From assembly GCF_004193775.1 (NCBI RefSeq), contig NC_041019.1:19968259-20032258 (forward strand): a stretch of DNA of 64,000 nt, given 5' to 3'. Position 1 is the stretch's first letter. The number at the start of each line of letters is the position of its first letter. Below the pieces are notes generated by a model. The model saw only the letters and a list, made by a program, of their open reading frames with translations, did no database searches and was not told where the DNA came from. Origin of the DNA: Glycine soja. Lineage: Eukaryota > Streptophyta > Magnoliopsida > Fabales > Fabaceae. This document shows, one piece after another, positions 45,958-56,530 of this stretch. The position numbers were made by a program, and so were the translations under genes.

Positions 45958-48221
45958 TGATATACATTCATATTTCCAATGACTACCTCTTCGAATTTTG
46001 AATTGCAAGCATGCGCAGTGTTCTGGCTATATTTGGCATGCTACAGCCAAAACCAAATCAGATGCCTAAGTTAGGAATGGTAACTAAGCTCTTTTGACAA
46101 ATAAGCAACCTAAATGCGTGTTGAATTATCTTTTTCTCGTTGGTGAGAGTAGAAAGGTATATTCAAAAGCACGATAAGCAAAAAGAAAAAAAAAAAAAAA
46201 GACTAGGACCTTTTTTATTTTGTTTTGTTTAGGCCCAGTTAAATATTTTATTGTGTTGAATTTATAGAGAGAAAAGGAGATAAAAAATAAGACCAAATAA
46301 CTTATCTTTTTATTCATTTTCATCCTTTATTTTTTTAGAAAGTTTATATTAATCATTTATTTTTTAGAATTATTTCAAAATGATGTTTCTGTTAGTTTAA
46401 AAATAATGTTGTTAATAATATTTAGATACTAATGCATTTTTATCTTCCACAAAATGAAAAATTCTCAAATTAAAAATCTCAAACTCTAATTATGTTTTTT
46501 AATTCAAATCCCAATCAATTTGGGAACTTCTTCTCTGACTCTCACTCATTCAATTCAATTTTCTTCTCTGATGTGAGTTCAAACCAGGAATTGAAGCAAT
46601 GCATAGAAGATCAAAGAGAGGGGATAGTTTTGTATGTGAACATCTTGCTATACAGCATGGAGGTGATGATGTTCATGACTACGGCGCACAGGTAGAGGTA
46701 GCAATGTTCACAACAATGGGCGGAGGGAACATGAAGAAGATCAAAATGAAGATTTGGGTGGTTCGAGAACAAAAAATTTGAAACCATGGGTGAAGGTGGT
46801 GACGCTCGCAACAACAACGTTTGCAGATTGTGAGGACCGAAGGAAGTGAAAGAAAGTGACAAATGTGTGAGAAAACTGGAGGAAGGGTGCGACATAAGGA
46901 TAGGGGAGTTGGAAAAAATGATGGATGTCATGGTTGCGGAAAAGCACGGTGGTTTGGCTTCTAAAGGAGGAAGAAGAGAGAAATTAGGAAGTATACATTT
47001 TGTTGCATTTTTTAGCTATTCATATTTTTATATTTCCAATAGAGTCAATTTTAAGTGGATGAAATGATCATTTTGAATCAAATGTTGAAGATAAATGATT
47101 AAAGTAAACTTTTTAAAAGATAAAAGATTAAACTAAATCAAAAAAATAAGATAAAGGACAAAATAAGTCATTTAGCCAAAAAAATAAATAAAAATTAAAC
47201 ACACTAAAATTGATATACACAATATGATATAATGTTTTATAAGCATTAATCCTAAATTATAATAATATTAATATTAAATATTGTATTATAATCTTTAAAA
47301 AATAAAAAAAATAATAGCTATAAAAGCAAATTGTTTAAGAAATAGTAGAAAATATTTTAAATTTTGCCAAAAAAATCTACATATTATTTGATATTTTTCA
47401 TATATTTTGCATCATCGTTTCTTGCTAATCACATCACCCTTCCCTTTTATGCACTTTCAAAAAAAAAAAAAATTTCAGAATGTATCAAACTCTTTCATTA
47501 TTAGAAGGCTAAAATATAATTTTGGTTATCTATTTTTTTATTTCACAATTTTAACTCTCCTATTTTACAATAGAGACATTAGTCTCCCGATTTTTTAAAA
47601 TTCACAATTTTTGTCCGGTCCTCTATTTAGCCTACATTTATTTCTTACATTTTAATTAATTAAATCATTTATTGATAATATCTTAAATGAATATGTCAAG
47701 AATTACCGATTTTTAAAAATTCGGAATAAATGTCTTTATTATAAAATAAAAGATCAAAATTAGAGATTGAACAAAATAAAACAATCAAAGTTGTATTTTA
47801 ATCTAATTAAAATTCTGAAATATATTAAACACTATTATATAATTAACCAAAAAAGTGATACCAAAGGTAATTTCCCAAGGAGACTAGCACAACGTTAACT
47901 TTCGCTAGCTTGGCCTATATACGTTAATGTACATGAAAACCAATATTCTAATTTAAATCCCTTTTCAGATCACATCTTTATGAACTTGTACTTACATTAT
48001 AGATTGAAAAATGAATCAATTCAAGTAAAACAATTTCATACATTAACCATGTTGGCTCCATCACTGTTGTAACAGGCAACACAAGCTGCGTGTTCTATTA
48101 TGAGCCAAAATATACTACGAAATTTTATCAATCACAGTAGACAGAAAAAGAAAAATACCAATAACAATGTGTTTTCCAGAATGAGATTGATTGCATGATA
48201 ATCAGAAAGAACATGGCTAAG
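45958..48221. other. AT-rich region without a recognisable gene
   Basis: Open frames at 46492-46695 and 46611-46931 overlap on both strands and have no family motif. An inverted-repeat element lies at 47508-47806. 48000-48221 is the 3' flank of the KUP gene and would hold its 3' UTR. Confidence 0.55.
47508..47806. mobile_element. MITE-like inverted-repeat element
   Basis: The left arm (ctaaaatataattttggtta) and right arm (aatcaaagttgtattttaat) are imperfect reverse complements. A second pair (tacaatagagacattagtc / aataaatgtctttattataa) is nested inside. No coding sequence. Confidence 0.5.
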
Positions 48222-49255
48222 TCAGACCATATATGTCATCCCAACTTGGATGATATTGGTGTGAGGTACTCTCATGTTTGCTGTACCTCCTCTGCAGTTC
48301 TTTCTGAGGAATGCATAGAAATAATTTATCATCAATTTCTTAAAGAAAAAAGAGTTCTTCTTTGCCCTCACATCCCCATGTCCAAGCAAATAGGTGAATC
48401 CTGATTCCATTGCTTCTCTAAGGGCTGAAAGCTCATATTCAAGAGCAGGATCTTCATCTGATGACATGTAACTAGATGGCAATGCTGATGCAACTTCTTG
48501 AGAGGTAGAAGAAATTTCTGTTTCTTCCAATTTCTGATCATCAATCAGGGGAATCCTAAGCTCCTCAGCCACGGTACCAACAGGAGCATCAGAATCTCTT
48601 GTATTCACTGAGACGTTGTCCATGTCATCACTTGAATTGCCCTCCAACTCCAAGGCTGTTTCTAGAGCTTCCCTTCTCAAGAATTTCTCAAGACTCTCAA
48701 TAAGAAGCTGCTCAAATGCATGGTGATCTTCCTTCCTAACATCTTTGTAGCCATATCGGGCGACACAACGGAATATGTGGTAATCTTTGGGGCAAACTCG
48801 TCGAAATAGAAATCTTTCTTCTTGAGGAACCACACGGACTGAGACATATTTAATGCAGACAAAAACTATAGTAGAGTGAAGAGCTGGAAGGTTCAGCAGG
48901 AACTGTAGGAAAATGGAGGGAATGCCCTGGACAAGTTCATTGTATAGCAATCCTATTCCTGGCACTCTTACTGTTCCAAGATTAGAGCCAAGCTCAAGCA
49001 TTGAGTCCACTGAAACCTTCTCTCTAACTTCACTTTTGTTCTTCAATACACTCCCATAGTTCCATGTGTACATCACTGAGAGGAAAAAGGTAGCAAAGGC
49101 AAGTGGAAGCCAGCCACCCTCAATGATTTTGGATAGGACAGAAGACAAGTAAATTAACTCCACTGAACCAAATACAAGAGCGAAAGAAAATGCCAAAAAC
49201 AAGTTAGTCTGCCAAATTAAAACCATTACAAGGGTCACCAAGGTGGTGCTAACCT
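48222..49255 (-). pseudogene. KUP last exon, main part
   Basis: About 344 codons are open, ending GMTYMV and TGA at 48222. Residue order: STTLVTLVMVLIWQTNLFLA (membrane helix), FGSVELIYLSSVLSKI and GGWLPLAFATFFLSVMYTWN (helices), then VPGIGLLYNELVQGIPSIF, VPQEERFLFRRVCPKDYH, ARYGYKDVRKEDH and FLRKNCRGGTANM, all conserved KUP C-terminal blocks. The acidic cytosolic linker (SSDDMDNVSVNTRD) is normal for the family. Read leftward, translation is intact; at 49256 it runs into the copia LTR. The first 10 residues of this exon lie beyond the insertion at 54470-54498. Confidence 0.93.
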
Positions 49256-49852
49256 TGTTAGAACAAAGGATGAAAGTTTGGAAAAAAGAAAGGAAAAAAA
49301 AAAGGGCTTCAAGTCCCACATCGCTCAGGATAAACACTTGAATAGTGTTTCACTCCTTATATAGAGAGAGAGCTCATTTCTTCATTTTTCCTTGCCCCAG
49401 TTGAGAAGTATTTCCTCAACTTTTCTTTCTCCCTCCCATATTTCAGCCGATGCATTTCCGACAAACTTCTCCCTCTTTCTTTCTGTCGCTCTAAAACTTC
49501 AGTTGGCTATAAAGAGTGACTTTTTAAGTCATATTTTTTGGTTGGCTATAATAGTGACTTTTCAAGTCATATTTTTCGGTTGGCTATTAGAGTGACTTTT
49601 CAAGTCATATTTTCGGTTGGCTGTTAGAGTGACTTTTCAAGTCATACAAGAGGGTGTAATTCTAGAAAAGGTTCCCTCAGTGCAGTGAGAATCTTATACA
49701 GTGATCTGGGCTGTTTTATCCTGGGGATGTCGTGGTTGATAGTCTGCTTGCACAATTTTTTGGCAGTGTCACGAAACGTCTTAAAGAAAGCGACGTTGTC
49801 CGTGACTTAGCCAGTAATTTTTTTCGATTTGCCATAAACTATTGTTACAACA
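49256..49852 (+). repeat. 5' LTR of the KUP-exon copia (597 bp)
   Basis: It begins TGTTAGAACAAAGG and ends TTGTTACAACA. A TATA box (ccttatatagag, 49355-49366) lies 100 bp in. Four tandem units of about 38 bp (ggttggctat.agagtgactt) occupy 49501-49647. The 25 bases that follow the LTR, up to the gag ATG, contain no initiator tRNA-Met primer site. Confidence 0.92.
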
Positions 49853-49877
49853 ATTTTAAGACGTTTTCGGTTCTGCT

Positions 49878-51167
49878 ATGGCTACCGTAGATATTACTGG
49901 CTCGAACAACAATGACCTCAACAAACCTTTTAGGTTTGAAGGGTATCATTTCAAACGTTGGCAACAAAAGATGATGTTTTATTTAACTATGAGAAAAGTT
50001 GTCTATGTTTTGAACACTGATATTCCGGTGGTACTTGAGGATGCTGAGAAGGAAGTGAAGGATAAAATGACTATGGAATTAGCTCTTTGGAATGAAAATG
50101 ATTACCTATGCAAGAATTTCATTCTGAATGGGTTAGCTGATGATCTCTATGATTATTATAGCCCATATAAGTTTGTCAAATTAGTTTGGCTGGCTTTGGA
50201 AAAGAAGTATGATACTGAGGAAGCTGGGACTAAAAAGTATGTTGTTAGCCGCTACCTCAAGTATCAAATGACTGATGATAAATCAGTAGAGTCTCAATCC
50301 CATGAGATACAGAAAATTGCTCATGATATCATATCAAAGGGTATGGCATTGGATGAGCAATTTCAGGTTGCTGTCATCATAGACAAACTGCCTCCTGGCT
50401 GGAAGGATTTCAAAAACCTTCTCAGACACAAGACCAAAGAATTCTCTTTGGAGTCTCTGATCACACATCTGCGCATTGAGGAAGAGGCACGCAGACAAGA
50501 TCAGAAAGATGAAGTGTTGGTTGTGTCTCACAACAACACTAAAAGGAAGAACACAGGTGCAGTTCTGAAGCCTATTGGCAAAAACTTTAAGAATCAGAAC
50601 CGCAATGTGAGCAATACCTCCAACCGCAACATTGATGGCATGTTCAAATTTAATCTTGATATTAATAAAGTTTCTCCTTCTGCTTACATGCTGTGTGATT
50701 TTAATATCTGGCATTCTAGACTTTGTCATATAAATAGTCGTTGCATATCTAACATGAGTAACTTAGGTTTTATTCCAAAGCTATCTTCAAATCACTTTGA
50801 AAAATGTGTTTTTTGTAGTCAATCTAAAATAACTAAGAAATCACTAGTTAAAGAATCTGAGTCATTGGATTTAATACATTCTGGTATATGTGAATTTGAT
50901 GGAACGTTGACCAGAAATGGAAAACGATATTTTATCACTTTTATTGATGACTGCTCTGATTATACATATGTATATCTTATGAAAGATAAAAGTGAAGCGC
51001 TTGACAAGTTTAAGTTATTTGTAATAGAAATTGAAAATCAATTCAATAAGAAAATTAAGAAACTTCGAAGTGATAGAGGCACAGAGTATGATTCCGTTTG
51101 TTTAATGAGTTTTATAATTTGCATGGAATCATACATGAGACGACTGCTCCATATTCACCTTAAATGA
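49878..51167 (+). CDS. copia Gag fused in frame to pre-integrase/integrase
   Basis: A 429-codon open frame. Residues 1-220 are Gag (FRFEGYHFKRWQQKMMFYL, LPPGWKDFKNLLRHK). Near residue 250 the reading passes without break into the GAG-pre-integrase domain (IWHSRLCHINSR, KCVFCSQSK), then the integrase core start (YFITFIDDCSDYTYVYLM, KKLRSDRGTEY). The zinc knuckle and protease that normally lie between are missing: an in-frame deletion. A frameshift after GTEYDS (about residue 406) ends the frame prematurely; integrase continues at 51164 in another frame. The product would be an assembly-defective fusion. Confidence 0.85.
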   Translation: MATVDITGSNNNDLNKPFRFEGYHFKRWQQKMMFYLTMRKVVYVLNTDIPVVLEDAEKEVKDKMTMELALWNENDYLCKNFILNGLADDLYDYYSPYKFVKLVWLALEKKYDTEEAGTKKYVVSRYLKYQMTDDKSVESQSHEIQKIAHDIISKGMALDEQFQVAVIIDKLPPGWKDFKNLLRHKTKEFSLESLITHLRIEEEARRQDQKDEVLVVSHNNTKRKNTGAVLKPIGKNFKNQNRNVSNTSNRNIDGMFKFNLDINKVSPSAYMLCDFNIWHSRLCHINSRCISNMSNLGFIPKLSSNHFEKCVFCSQSKITKKSLVKESESLDLIHSGICEFDGTLTRNGKRYFITFIDDCSDYTYVYLMKDKSEALDKFKLFVIEIENQFNKKIKKLRSDRGTEYDSVCLMSFIICMESYMRRLLHIHLK

Positions 51168-53248
51168 ACGGTAAAGCTGAAAGAAAGAACAGAAATTTTA
51201 CAGAATTAGTTGTAGCTACTATGTTGAGTTCTAGTGCAACATCTTTTTGGTGGGGCGAAATTTTGTTAACTGTTTGTTATGTGCTAAATAGAATCCCCAA
51301 ATCAAAAAGCAAGACATCTCCTTATGAGATATTAAAGAAAAGACAACCAAATTTGTCTTATTTGAGAACTTGGGGATGTCTAGCCTATGTAAGGATCCCA
51401 GACCCTAAAAGGGTTAAACTTGCAAGTAGAGCCTATGAATGTGTGTTCATTGGTTATGCTATTAATAGCAAAGCGCATAGGTTTTATGACCTAAACGCAA
51501 AAGTGATCATAGAGTCAAATGATGCTGATTTTTATGAAAATATATTTCCTTTTAAATTAAGGGATAGTGGGGGTACTTCATCCAGTTATCTTCCTGCTAT
51601 TAGTAGTGAAAATCTTGCATAACCAGAACCAGATATAGAGCCTCGAAGAAGTAAGAGAGCAAGAATTGCTAAAGATTATGGGCCCGATTATATGGCCTAT
51701 ACATTAGAGGAGGATCCATCAAACCTCCAAGAAGCTTTGTCTTCTTTGGATGCTGACTTGTGGCAAGAAGCCATTAATGGTGAGATGGATTCTTTAGAAT
51801 CTAACAAGACATGGCATTTAGTAGACTTGCCTCCTGGTTGCAAACCAATTGGTTGTAAATGGATCTTGAAAAAGAAACTAAAACCTGATGGTACTGTGGA
51901 TAAATACAAGGCTCGCCTTGTAGCCAAGGGTTTTAGGCAAAGAGAGAATGTGGATTTCTTCGACACCTTTTCACCAGTCACTAGAATAACATTTATTCAG
52001 GTGCTAATATCTCTTGCAGCTATTCACAGTCTAGTGGTACACCAAATGGATGTTAAAACTGCTTTTTTAAATGGTGAATTGGAAGAGGAAATCTATATGG
52101 AACAACCTGAAGGGTTTGTGATTCATGGACAAAAAGATAAAGTCTGCAAGTTAGATAAATCTTTGTATGGTCTAAAACAAGCACCTAAGCAGTGGCATGA
52201 AAAGTTTGATAACTTAATAGTCTCGAATGAGTTTAAGGTGAATGGAAGTGACAAATGCATTTACTACAAATCTGTAAATAATATTTGCACTATCATATGT
52301 GTATATGTCGATGACCTTCTCATATTTGGTTCAAATATTCATGTAGTGAACGATGTGAAATCATTGTTGTGTAACAACTTTGATATGAAAGACCTCGGAG
52401 AAGCAAGTGTAATCCTTGGTATTAAGATTACTAGGTCAAAAGAGGAAATTTCTCTGGATCAATCTCACTACATTGAGAAGATCTTAAAGAAATATGACTA
52501 CTTTGATTGTAAACCTACTAGTACACCATATGTTCCAAGTGTAAAACTATTTAAGAATACTGGTGAAGGTATACGACAAACTGAGTACGCAAGTATCATT
52601 GGCGGCCTTAGGTATGCCACTGATTGTACTAGACCCGACATAACCTATGTTGTGGGATTATTATGCAGGTTTACCAGTAGACCTAGTATGAAGCACTAGC
52701 ACACTATTGAAATGGTAATGAGGTACCTTAAAAGAACCATAAACCTTGGATTACATTATAAAAGGTTTCCCGTTGTACTTGAAGGATACAGCGATGCAGA
52801 TTGGCTTTCAGATGATTCCAAAGCAACCAACGGCTATATATTTAGCATAGCTGGTGGGGCTGTTTCTTGGAAGTCAAAGAAACAAACTATCTTAGCTCAG
52901 TCCACTATGGAATCTGAGATGATAGCACTAGCAACTGCTAGTGAGGAAGCAAGTTGGCTGAGAAGCTTACTTGCAGAGATTCCTTTATGGGAAAGACCGA
53001 TACCAACTGTGTTGATCCATTGTGATAGTACCGCGACTATTGCAAAAATTTAGAACCATTATTACAATGGTAAGAAACGACAGATACGTCGTAAGCACAA
53101 CACTGTTAGAGAATTACTCTCAACAGGAGCTGTTAAAGTGGATCACGTACGCACTGATGATAATTTAGCAGATCCTTTGACAAAAGGATTAGCTAGAGAG
53201 AAAGTCCATAACACTTCTAAAAGAATGGGACTATTGACCTTACTATGA
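51164..53248 (+). pseudogene. copia pol: integrase end, reverse transcriptase, RNase H
   Basis: 51164-51622: integrase C-terminal part (MNGKAERKNRNFTELV, CVFIGYAINSKAHRFYD), then a stop. 51692-52699: reverse transcriptase with GCKWILKKKLKPDG, VHQMDVKTAFLNGELEE, LYGLKQAPKQWHEKFD and the catalytic YVDDLLIFGSN, then a stop. 52712-53053: RNase H with GYSDADWLSDDSKATNGYIF and STMESEMIALATASEE, then a stop. The remaining tail continues in frame (RRKHNTVRELL, DNLADPLTKGL) to TGA 53246-53248. All catalytic blocks are present; only point stops break it. Confidence 0.9.
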
Positions 53249-53769
53249 TGATCATTCATGATGGTAACCCGACCTAAATGACTGGAGATCCTAAGAACTA
53301 GGTTCAATGGGTAATAACAAGTTATGAAGTGATATGTGATGAACATGCTGTTATAAGTGAAAGCGGCATGATTCCTGAAGTAACAAGAGGATGAATTATG
53401 AAAAAAATTCATAATTCTTAATGAGATCTATACTCTACGTTGAGTGGAGTACCTAGGCTACAGGAGTACTCTTGATAGACTCACCTATGTGAATGTTGAA
53501 GTGGGGGCCGCTTCATATGAAATTTTGGGCAAAAATTTCTAGAGCGTTCACTATACCGGGATAGACGTGCATGGCCTTTAACGCACGGACTTTATAGAAT
53601 ACACCTATGAAAAGGTTGTGTGTGGTTTGATGTCGGAGATAGAGTTCAAGACTTTGAGTCACTCTAGTAAAATCTGAATCTTACTCACTATGCAAAGGTT
53701 CAAGCTATATGACACCTTTGTTTATGCATAATTTTATGAAATCCTCGAAAATCTTCTTTTCAAATTTCA

Positions 53770-53779
53770 AGTGGGGGAT
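53770..53779 (+). other. Polypurine tract of the KUP-exon copia
   Basis: agtgggggat immediately precedes the TG of the 3' LTR. Confidence 0.85.
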
Positions 53780-54469
53780 TGTTAGAACAAAGGATGAAAT
53801 TTTGGAAAAAAAGAAAGGAAAAAAAAAAGAAAAAAAAGGGCTTCAAGTCCCACATCGCTCAGGATAAACACTTGAATAGTGTTTCACTCCCTATATAGAG
53901 AGAGCTCATTTCTTCATTTTTCCTTGCCCCAGTTGAGAAGCATTTCCTCAACTTTTCTTTCTCCCTCCCATATTTCAGCCGATGCATTTCCGACAAACTT
54001 CCCCCTCTTTCTTTCTATCGCTCTAAAACTTCAGTTGGCTATAAAGAGTGACTTTTTAAGTCATATTTTTCGGTTGGCTATAATAGTGACTTTTTAATTC
54101 ATATTTTTCGTCATATTTTTCGGTTGACTATAATAGTGACTTTTCAAGTCATATTTTTCGGTTGGCTATTAGAGTGACTTTTCAAGTCATATTTTCGGTT
54201 GGCTGTTAGAGTGACTTTTCAAGTCATATTTTCGGGTGGCTTTAGAGTGACTTTTCAAGTCATACAAGAGGGTGTAATTCTAGAAAAGGTTCCCTCGGTG
54301 CAGTGAGAATCTTATACAGTGATCTGGGCTGTTTTATCCTAGGGACATCGTGGTTGATAGTCTGCTTGCACAATTTTTTGGCAGTGCCACGAAACGTCTT
54401 AAAGAAAGCGACATTTTCCGTGACTCAGCCAGTAATTTTTTCAGTTTGCCATAAACTATTGTTACCACA
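53780..54469 (+). repeat. 3' LTR of the KUP-exon copia (690 bp)
   Basis: It matches the 5' LTR but is 93 bp longer, because the 38-bp array (54032-54264) has six full units plus a 12-bp partial one (gtcatatttttc) instead of four. It ends TTGTTACCACA. Confidence 0.92.
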
Positions 54470-54498
54470 AACCATCATGACACCAACTTCAGCAATGC
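54470..54498 (-). pseudogene. KUP last exon, 5' end (beyond the copia insertion)
   Basis: Minus-strand acceptor TTGTTGCAG is followed by GC ATT GCT GAA GTT (IAEVGVMMV). The phase fits the donor of the 55562 exon (GCATATG|GTTAGT). It is separated from 49255 by the 5.2-kb copia element and includes one copy of its target duplication (AACCA). Confidence 0.9.
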
Positions 54499-54583
54499 CT
54501 GCAACAATGATAATGAAATGCATTTAGTACAGATATGCTACAAATGTTCTTCAGTATAAGGCGTATGTGATGTATGAAACTTT

Positions 54584-54800
54584 TTAGAAATATAATATAA
54601 AACCATTTATGTGTCTTCACCAAGCAACTTAAACTATTGAGATAGTTGGTTAGTACATTGTCCACACTCCAAGCCCAAAGGCATACATGAAGGGGCATGT
54701 TAGAAATGTAATATTAAACCATTCATGTGTCTTCACTTTAATTGCTTAAGCTTTTGGAATAGTTAATTCATAACTATATCCAACAACCATTTGGTTATAA
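54584..54800. repeat. Direct repeat in the KUP intron
   Basis: ttagaaatataatataaaaccatttatgtgtcttcac-type sequence at 54584 recurs at 54700 with a few changes, about 116 bp apart. Non-coding; probably a short element or its tandem copy. Confidence 0.6.
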
Positions 54801-54924
54801 ATTCATGTCTTTGGATTATGGCCATCAAAATATTTGTGAAGAGTTGGGCTCTATCAAATTATCAATTATAAAAAAGCTCGCAATACTAAGAATCAAAATA
54901 TTGATTTAAATATTTTTCAACGCA

Positions 54925-55345
54925 TAATACAAATGGAGTGCAATTTGGTTTTTGATATGCAACAATAACCTTTCAAAGCTATTTTCAATCATACTTGTAG
55001 CGTATAAGTATTGATGATATTGATAGTCTCCCATACAAGCATTATCTTTCAAGATAAAAATCTTGTTCCCAATCATTTTTACATCCAACACATTTTCCTT
55101 CCCATTCTTGTCTACAATAATACTCACTCCATTCTTTCGTCGAACTTTCCATGCGTACTAAAATTTAAATCCGGTAATGTCTAGCTCTTTATTTTTTTTC
55201 TAACCTTCTTAGTTTCTTGAAGACATGTGATGCTAATCCTTCTTTGAATCATAGAGTCCACCGCCTCCAAGGACTTACCTGTCAAAGTCTTAAGTACCAA
55301 AGCTAACCTAATCAAGCACTCCCCATTTAATTGATGCCGTTCAAT
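54925..55345 (-). pseudogene. LINE endonuclease fragment in the KUP intron
   Basis: Minus-strand reading gives KTLTGKSLEAVDSMIQRRIS, ITCLQETKKVRKKIKELDIT, a stop, then KNGVSIIVDKNGKENVLDVK. This is the N-terminal part of the apurinic-type endonuclease of plant LINEs (the QET metal-binding block is intact). No reverse transcriptase follows, so it is a fragment. It sits within the intron between 55562 and 54498. Confidence 0.75.
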
Positions 55346-55561
55346 TTTACAGGTTAGTCAATGCACAAGGCATACACTGTTTAGTTGGTGTTGTTACATA
55401 ATTTTTTGCCACATTAAAAATTGAAATCATGGACACCACACAAAAATGAAAATCCAGAATATAAAAATTTGATGAAATAAATCTTGATATAGTTTGATCA
55501 TTTCATATAAAATGAGAAAAAGGAATACTGTAAGAAATAAATTGAGATGAGGGGCACTAAC

Positions 55562-55661
55562 CATATGCATTTGCAATATCAGTTGTGTTTTGGAAGATGG
55601 AAATCACGACTATGCACATGATCATCAAAAACCAGTTGATTATGGGGATGTAAATTTGACC
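55562..55661 (-). pseudogene. KUP penultimate exon, 3' part
   Basis: Minus-strand reading is GQIYIPIINWFLMIMCIVVI then SIFQNTTDIANAYG, followed by donor GTTAGT. In this family the segment directly follows the LKIIHTS block, which here lies at 62574, 6.9 kb away across the CACTA element. About four residues of the exon are lost or altered at this junction. Confidence 0.9.
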
Positions 55662-55689
55662 CACATACGGACAAAAATTGTCACTATAA

Positions 55690-55915
55690 ATAAATAATTC
55701 GTAGGTAAATGTATGATAGACTTTGTCTTACGGACATTTCTTCCGTCAACTTTGAGGGGTGTATAATGATAGCTAATTGTCTGTCACTATAGGTTTTACC
55801 TACTATGTATAGTGTGTAGGTAAAAGTCATTAACTTCTACTTACATCTCCTAACTGTAGGTAAAAGTCTTTAATATGTACCTATCATCTTCAACTGTAGG
55901 TAAATATTTAGATCT
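55690..55915. repeat. Left subterminal repeat array of the CACTA element
   Basis: At least five gtaggtaaa(a/t) units and inverted tttacctac units occur here (ttcgtaggtaaatg, gttttacctac, gtgtaggtaaaagt, ctgtaggtaaaagt, ctgtaggtaaat). Confidence 0.8.
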
Positions 55916-56530
55916 TAGAGAGAGTTTAGAACATACATAACTGAATGTGGGCAGTGCAGCAATCCAACGATCCTTCCAGCTCCAACTCCAACTAGCTTTG
56001 CCTCGTATTAGAGTGACAAGACATCAAGGCCATAATCTAGTACAAGGACCATAAAGATGTCTACAATATCTTCTGCATATATACACAGAATTAGAGTGAC
56101 AAGACATCAAAATAACTTCCACATATATTTCAGTTAGACATAATTTTATAGTTGTGCTCTTAATTTTATTGATTTATATTTATAAGAAATAAATTTAAAT
56201 CTAGAAGTATTAGCTAATCGACATTTCCCTAATCAAATTAATCAAGAACAATTTTAGACCCATATAATTAGCATTCAAAATCCAAAATTAGACTACATAA
56301 ACATAAAAGGAGATTCTACTGTGTGTGCATGTTCATACATAAACATAATTACAGTTCAGATCTGTCTTTCTTTTTGAGTTTTGAAAATAATAATAAACAG
56401 TTGTTAAACAAAATAGTTTAGTTTAATAGGCATAACTAAAATGGGAGTATTTACAATTTGTTTAATGACATGATTTTTAAAAAATGATAGCAAGGTGTAA
56501 GTCTGATTTTCATATTTAAAAAGAGTATAC

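Larger units (their letters stand above)
49256..54469 (+). mobile_element. Ty1/copia retrotransposon, complete, in the KUP exon
   Basis: TG...CA LTRs at 49256-49852 and 53780-54469 flank gag-pol in the order integrase, RT, RNase H. Target duplication: AACCT at 49251-49255 and AACCA at 54470-54474 (one mismatch; the undisturbed exon reads gctaaccatcat). The element is antisense to the KUP gene. The LTRs are nearly identical outside a variable repeat array, so insertion is recent. It is defective: protease is deleted, and pol has one frameshift and several stops. Confidence 0.95.

Noticed and set aside
46492..46931. Overlapping open frames on both strands as a small gene
   Set aside because: No motif and no plausible exon structure; both strands open through moderate GC content.
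48222..49337. 371-codon open frame as a complete short membrane protein starting MFILSDVG
   Set aside because: The first 27 codons are antisense copia LTR; the real coding part begins at 49255 and is the KUP last exon.
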